Below are positions 58,903 to 64,000 of a DNA stretch of 64,000 nucleotides, piece by piece. The notes beneath the pieces are model-generated. The model saw nothing but the letters and a program-made list of their open reading frames with translations, did no database searches and was not told where the DNA came from. This stretch comes from Epiperipatus broadwayi (lineage: Eukaryota > Onychophora > Udeonychophora > Euonychophora > Peripatidae): assembly GCA_028023455.1 (NCBI GenBank), contig JAQFVV010006270.1, forward strand, positions 4,678,834 through 4,742,833, written 5' to 3'. A program made the position numbers and the translations under genes. The first letter of the stretch is position 1, and every line of letters starts with the position of its first letter.

Positions 58903-59890
58903 ATAGATGTCCTTCAATGATTGGATCCGAAAGGGATTTTTCCCTATTAAAAAAGAAATACAATCTAAAAAATCTCATCATCTCATTGTTTAATTCACCA
59001 ACAAAAGTTGGGGGAGCACATATATCTATTAAAAAGTAGATGCTGTGATGAAAACTGTCATAAACATTATGAATTATATTCGACCCTGAGAATTGAACCT
59101 CAAAAAATTTTAAAATCTTTTGGAAGAAATAAATAGTAATTATAGTGATGTACTTTTGCATACTTTGGTGTGATGGTTAAGCAGAGGTAAAGTTTTGGAA
59201 CGTTTTTTTTATTACGTCATGAAATTATTTCATTTTTACAAGAAAACAATAAAGTTTATAATGAGCTTGACAGTGATGGATGGTGGTATCTTTTAGCTTT
59301 TTTTATGTGACATCACAAAAAAACTTTGTGATCTTAATATTAGTTTACAAGGTGAAAATAAAATTATTTCATAAATGGCAAATAAGGTATTTGCGTTTGA
59401 AGAAAAACTAAATATTTATTACCAAGATATACAAAACCAAATACATGGTATTGACATTTCTTCAGAAACCTATGTAATTATTTCAAATTATTTAGCTACT
59501 TATTGAAAGAATTTAAAAGTAGATTTCAAGATTTAAGAAGTATTAAGAATTGTCTCTTACTTATAGGAAATTCCTGGCACTTAGAAATAGCAACTTACAC
59601 AAGTAGTTGCATTTGATGAATTTGTTGAATTTAAAAATAACACAAATTTGGAAGTTATTTTTAAAGAGAAAAAGGAGGGAAAGAAGTATAGGGAATTTTG
59701 GAAATTAGTACCTGAAAAATATAAAACTGTCAAAAAGTGTGCACAAATTGTTTGCATCAATATATCTTTGTGAATCATCTTATGTGAAAATGAAATATGT
59801 GAAGAATGTATATAAAAATAGATTTACTGATTCATACCTTAATAATATATTAAACCAGATTTATTTAAAATTGTTAAAAATTTATCTCAA
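58903..59890 (+). pseudogene. hAT-family transposase, C-terminal part (interrupted)
   Basis: Continues the transposase from 51651. After frame changes it reads a hAT middle region (WLSRGKVLERFFYYV, about 59170; LCDLNISLQGENKIIS, about 59335; KVFAFEEKLNIYYQ) and then, at 59739-59890, SSYVKMKYVKNVYKNRFTDS, the hAT C-terminal dimerisation block (compare 'FSxMKxxKxxxRxRLTD'). The order matches one transposase gene split by the LTR element. Multiple stops. Confidence 0.8.
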
Positions 59891-59902
59891 TATCAAAAAT
59901 CA

Positions 59903-60013
59903 CTTTGTCAAGTGTTGTTAGCCGAGAGGTCAGTGCAGATCTTGCAAGCAAGTAGTTGGTTGCAGACGATTGTGGGTTTGCCTCCCGGCCGATGCTATGA
60001 CATATGGGGAAAA
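59903..60013 (+). mobile_element. tRNA-derived SINE with perfect 14-bp TSD
   Basis: A 111-bp SINE of the long-variable-arm subfamily (as at 5703-5819), flanked by AATATCAAAAATCA at 59889-59902 and 60014-60027. It contains TTAGCCGAGAGGTCAG (A box region) and GTGGGTTTGCCTCC (B box region) and ends ATGACATATGGGG then A-run. It landed at the hAT pseudogene's 3' end. The clean TSD gives the exact element boundaries. Confidence 0.85.
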
Positions 60014-60551
60014 AATATCAAAAATCATATTGATATTTAAATAAATGTTAATATCAAATAAAAGTGTTTGCATTTTATTAATAAGTTAATATAATAAAGT
60101 AATCTACAACCTGTGGAAGCATGAATTGAAAAGTCAGACATTTTTTTATGTGGACATTAATTGGTTGCTGATCATTTATATAGCATGTTGTGGCCTACTT
60201 GATTCAGCACACAAATATATGTGGTCCAGGAAAGAAAAAGGTTGAGTATGGCTGGTCTATACACACAAGTTTCTTAGTATTGAACAACTGATGTCATTTT
60301 TAACTTTGCATATTAATATACTATTCATTGCACATTACTTTGTGCATTTCCATTCTTTATTCACACATACACATACAATTTGGCAGTTTTCCTTTGCTTT
60401 TCTAATTTGCATAATTGACTTATATTTCATCCTTTGCAAACTAGCACATTTGGTATAATTTTAATTTTTATTATTCTGCATAATTAATTTTTCTAAAATG
60501 CTTTCAATATTTTCTATTTCTGACTGAAACTTTATTTATTTTTATACATTA

Positions 60552-60642
60552 AAACAGGCAAAACTCACTATACGTATTGCCACACACAGCAAGCTAGAGT
60601 AATCAACAGTTATACACAAGCATAAGAGATGGTGGTCATGTG
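60552..60642 (-). mobile_element. Minimal (91-bp) hammerhead-family copy with 14-bp TSD
   Basis: Flanked by ATTTTTATACATTA at 60538-60551 and 60643-60656. On the minus strand it holds only the 5' module (CACATGACCACCATCTCTTA) and the 3' module (GAGTTTTGCCTGTTT), joined by the GATTACTCTAGCTTGC block. There is no ribozyme core. It is the shortest copy, and shows the two ends are sufficient to define the insertion. Confidence 0.75.
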
Positions 60643-60888
60643 ATTTTTATACATTAGCAGTATAATTTTTTTTAGTCAGAACATAACAATTTGCATGCAT
60701 AATAGAGAAAAAGAAAGATATATTTTAAATAGTCTTTCACAAGTATATCTTTTTATAAATAAATATGAATTTAAATATCCTTTCATCCTAAGGCATGGGA
60801 GAGATTTTTTCAGGCACAATCCAGAATTTACTTGATTTGTTATTTTAAACAAATTGGCGGACAGCTTCACTTTACTTCAATGAGAATG

Positions 60889-61118
60889 TAAATAATATTT
60901 TAATTTGCGAAGTGCCGATAGTTGAAAACTGAAATAAATCGAGATACTGCAAATCTCTAGTGCTCGTTACAACACATAACTGACAGCCAATCAGATGTCA
61001 AGGATAGCTGTCTTAAATGACATCAAACCTAAACTCACAACAAAGATTTTACGAAAAAAGGGCAGTTATGTGTTGCAACAAGCACTAGAGATTTGCAGTA
61101 TCTCGATTTATTTCAGTT
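60889..61118. mobile_element. Hairpin insertion with 13-bp direct repeats
   Basis: TTCAATGAGAATG at 60876-60888 and 61119-61131 flanks a segment whose 61-bp arms (60922-60982 and 61063-61123) are inverted copies (GAGATACTGCAAATCTCTAG, AACACATAACTG and complements). The right arm runs 5 bp into the direct repeat, so it may not be a simple TSD. Another unclassified small element, or a local inverted duplication. Confidence 0.7.
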
Positions 61119-61777
61119 TTCAATGAGAATGATGAATTAATAGATTTTACAACTTTTGATCTTTAATAAATTAGAAATTTTCTAATGGCTAAGCAAATAA
61201 CTTTTGGATTAAGTCAACATATTCCTCTAGTGATAGCAATAGAACATTCGGCACTCCATAATAGAAACTGGAATAGACCCTTCTCTCTTTTAAGAACTAA
61301 ATAATAGATAAAAAGAATAGATGTACTTTTGGATGCCATTAAGCAGACATAAGCCAACCTTGAGATACCGATTTGGTTGATCATTGTGTCAATAAGTATA
61401 CTCAAGGGTATTGTCCACATTTCTAAATTAGCTTAACACACAGACAGGCTCATTGCATCAACAGTCTCTAAACAACACAGGAATCATACTTCTTATCTGC
61501 CTTGATTTTAAAAATAAACCATTACTGTGTTAATTTATTATGATGATGCAAGTTATACATATTATGTACCTTTTTTTAAAGCTCTTTCTAATTTTTCTAA
61601 TATGCTATTCAAGAATGCTTTTATCAAAATATATTTTCCATACGCAGATGTTAATCTACTCATTTGCTCAGTTTTTTCAAAACATGGTCTTAAAAGATCA
61701 CCTGTAGTAACGATATCTAAAAATAATTTTGATTACCTCTAGTTTATTGTGAAAACATCTTGGCTATTTGCTGTTTT

Positions 61778-62085
61778 TAAACAGGCAAAAACTCCCCATA
61801 TAGTAGTGCCACCTTGCGCTAACCAGAGTAATCAATGGATGTCAGAAGGCTTGTGCATAAAATTCCTATCTAGTGCCTACTCATCCAATATCCCAGACTA
61901 GTTTCTGGCTTGTGGATCTGAGAGCACTGCACCTAGATCTTGGGATCTAATGCAACCCTCCAGCAGCCACCTTTTATCTCTACTTGACTACAAAACTATG
62001 AGAACTATGAGGTGGCCCTACTATATGGAGAGTTTTTGCCTGTTTACTAACAGTTATGTGCTAGCGTGAGATGGTGATGATGTGA
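61778..62085 (-). mobile_element. Hammerhead-family copy (308 bp) with 13-bp TSD
   Basis: Flanked by TATTTGCTGTTTT at 61765-61777 and 62086-62098. On the minus strand it runs from TCACATCATCACC to GAGTTTTTGCCTGTTTA through AAAGGTGGCTGCTGGAGGG and GATAGGAATTTTATGCACAA. The ribozyme region has lost CTGATGA by deletion but keeps CAGAAACTAGTCTGGG. Confidence 0.75.
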
Positions 62086-62257
62086 TATTTGCTGTTTTCA
62101 TAATAAAATATGATTTCATTCAAAAGACAATTCAATGTTTATGTCATATTTAGTCAACATGTAAATTAGTATCAATAAAAGAAATCTTTGAGTTTACATA
62201 TTTATTACTAAAGAGGATTTGAACACAGACTTGTGTTTCAGTATTTAATATTTGTAA

Positions 62258-62350
62258 TTTTTTTTCCATATGTCAAAACGTTGACCGGGAAGCGAACCCA
62301 GGTCAGCTGCTTAGAAGGCAGCTATGCTAACCACTAGGCCACCAAGTTGT
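62258..62350 (-). mobile_element. tRNA-derived SINE, tRNA-like cloverleaf
   Basis: Minus strand: GGTGGCCTAGTGGTTAG (A box), GCTGC-CTTCTAA-GCAGC (perfect anticodon stem, loop anticodon TCT), CTGGGTTCGCTTCCCGG (T arm), then GTTTTGACATATGG and A-run. Close to 44871-44967. No TSD seen. Confidence 0.8.
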
Positions 62351-62822
62351 TTCTTTTCATTTTGTTTAATTGAAAATAAAAATGTTATTTAACTTTATAA
62401 AAATATATGTGCGTTTGGCCACACATATTTCTCATTAATTAATCAAGCACATTTATTTCTTTTAATCCTTTATTTAATTATTCGTTTCTTTCATTGTGTG
62501 AAGGAATACCGACATATTTTTATTTAAAACCATATTAATATCTAATTTGCTGCTATTTCTTAATTTAAATCAACCAGTACTTATTTATCAATTTGCCTTG
62601 TGACCCATTTTACAATCATCACTATATTTATAATAAGTATTAAAATTAAAAACTTTTAATTACATTTAATTTTCACTTAAATTTTTATGGATATTTCAAA
62701 AGTACAGAAGATTCACAATGAATATAGAATGCGAAGTAGAGAGTTTATTATTGGATTAATTTTAATCCAGTAAATTTGTTAATATAGAATAGCTTAAAAA
62801 ATAATGTCTGACTAATGCTCTT

Positions 62823-62940
62823 ATACATACTACATACATACTAAACTACATACCTATCTAATACATACTACATGCATACTAACCTACCTACCTATCTAAT
62901 ACATATGTACGTACGTACATACATGTTTGTATATACACAG
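62823..62940. repeat. Simple ACATAC/ACCTATCT-rich repeat
   Basis: Two 38-bp units (ATACATACTACATACATACT and a variant) followed by CTACCTACCTATCTAATACA and GTACGTACGTACATACATG. Confidence 0.8.
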
Positions 62941-64000
62941 CTTACATACATAAACATACACAACTTTTAAACATTTAATACAAATAGTAACTAAAACTGA
63001 TTAAAATAAATGAAAAGAACAAATGAAAATGTATATTTAGTTAGTAGATTGAAATTCTTCAGGTACTATTTTTTTGAAAATTCAAAGAAGCCCAATCACT
63101 GACTGAAATATAAATTTAAGAAAGTAGTCTAAAGAATTTATTTAAAAACTTTATTTGAAATTAATTCACAGAATTACTACGAGTTGTATTTTTTTACACA
63201 AAAAATAATATACTAAAAATATTTCTGATATAGACATAAAAATTGAATAAGAATATATATACTGTATATATACAAAAATCCATCGTCACTTATATAAAAT
63301 GGATTTTTAAATATAACCACTAAAAAGTGCTGATTTCATATACTTTAATAATTTTCAAAATAAAGTATTATAAAATCTACATTTGTATTTATTTATATTT
63401 TTGTATAATATAATAAAGTCATTATTTTTAATAATATATTTAATTGTTTCAAAAATATTTTTAGATAACAAGATTTGACTTGTATAAACCTAAAAATTAA
63501 GAGTGAAGAATTCATTAAAACTTGGGTGACTTTTCCAGGTACTGTTGTTGATAATTCTATAAATGGATATAAGCAAACTGGGAAATTTTTCAAAAAAATA
63601 TTTTGGTGGATCGCTAAGAATTTTCTGACTTTCAATCGACCTACAAAAAAAATATTTGAGTATTATATACATAGAATTTAAAAAAAATAAGTGCTTTATA
63701 ATAATACATTTACACACACACATATATATATAATCATTAAAAACCAGTCAACACTTAGACAATCGCATTAACAATAACAATCAACAATCTCAAACCGTTG
63801 CCAAGGCAACTCCTTTTAACAATAAAGGTGGAAATATTCAATAATAACATTAATATATAAGTGAACTAGGTGTGTAAATATGCGTATGTTTTACATAGTG
63901 GAAATTCTGACTGCAAAAGAAAAAAAAGGGTTTGAAAAAAGTTGAAGAGATAAAGTTAAAAAAATGACATAGAAAAATAATATCTGTTAGAATGAAAATA
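62941..64000. other. AT-rich non-coding DNA
   Basis: No gene recognised. The open frames near 63393-63723 on both strands overlap each other and have no domain. Confidence 0.5.

Noticed and set aside
1-64000. CRISPR arrays, operons, ribosome-binding sites or bacterial genes
   Set aside because: No regular spacer-repeat arrays or prokaryotic gene layout; all coding traces are animal-type transposons.

Overview
The window looks like a stretch of nuclear genome from an invertebrate animal. By eye it is very A+T-rich (about 70% or more) with long non-coding runs. A mitochondrial nad4 fragment fits the invertebrate mitochondrial code (in-frame TGA as Trp, AGA where Ser or a small residue is expected), which favours a protostome. 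I cannot name the species. I find no confident host protein-coding gene, no rRNA gene and no functional tRNA gene. Nearly everything recognisable is mobile DNA, much of it nested.

Layout. 1-9 kb: AT-rich DNA with a tRNA-derived SINE (5.7 kb), a Penelope-like element (PLE) remnant (6.2-6.9 kb) and a palindromic MITE (7.6 kb). 9.13-10.46 kb: a probable solo LTR with a 4-bp target duplication (TSD). 13.1-13.5 kb: a CpG-dense patch, the only promoter-like spot. 14.4-20.7 kb: an old hammerhead-bearing element split by a PLE insertion, then a 1.6-kb array of the same hammerhead family, then a head-to-head pair of PLE ends that itself carries an RTE tail. 22.6-23.6 kb: a Tigger/pogo-like MITE. 26-34 kb: another hammerhead element, LINE and RTE 3' fragments, a PLE reverse transcriptase remnant, a nad4 fragment between inverted repeats, a SINE and RTE pieces. 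35.0-39.65 kb (minus): a nearly full-length but decayed LINE whose ORF1 combines a PHD-like finger, a coiled coil and an SGNH esterase. 41.2-43.4 kb: an RTE remnant. 44.0-49.3 kb: Ty3/gypsy pol remnants and a hammerhead-family copy. 50.9-59.9 kb: a hAT transposase pseudogene cut in two by a 7.25-kb non-autonomous LTR retrotransposon with 2.63-kb LTRs. 60-62.4 kb: SINEs, hairpin elements and two short hammerhead-family copies.

The most interesting system is a repeat family with at least eight copies here. It is modular (91 to 1,577 bp) and rich in palindromes. Its termini are recognisable (5' CATCACATGATCACC, 3' GAGTTTTGCCT), and four copies have perfect 10-14-bp TSDs. Several copies carry what looks like a type I hammerhead ribozyme with a very short stem III (CTGATGA, small stem II, GAAAC-TA-GTC, then a stem I strand). 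This resembles retrozymes, non-autonomous hammerhead retroelements thought to use PLE machinery. A PLE in the same window has hammerhead-like arms and an 11-bp TSD, in the same size class, so PLE-driven mobilisation is a reasonable hypothesis.

A second theme is methylation. The two LTRs of the 7.25-kb element differ by about 1%, and roughly half the differences are CpG to TpG/CpA changes, suggesting germline CpG methylation of transposons. All comparisons were made by eye; no alignments or searches were run.
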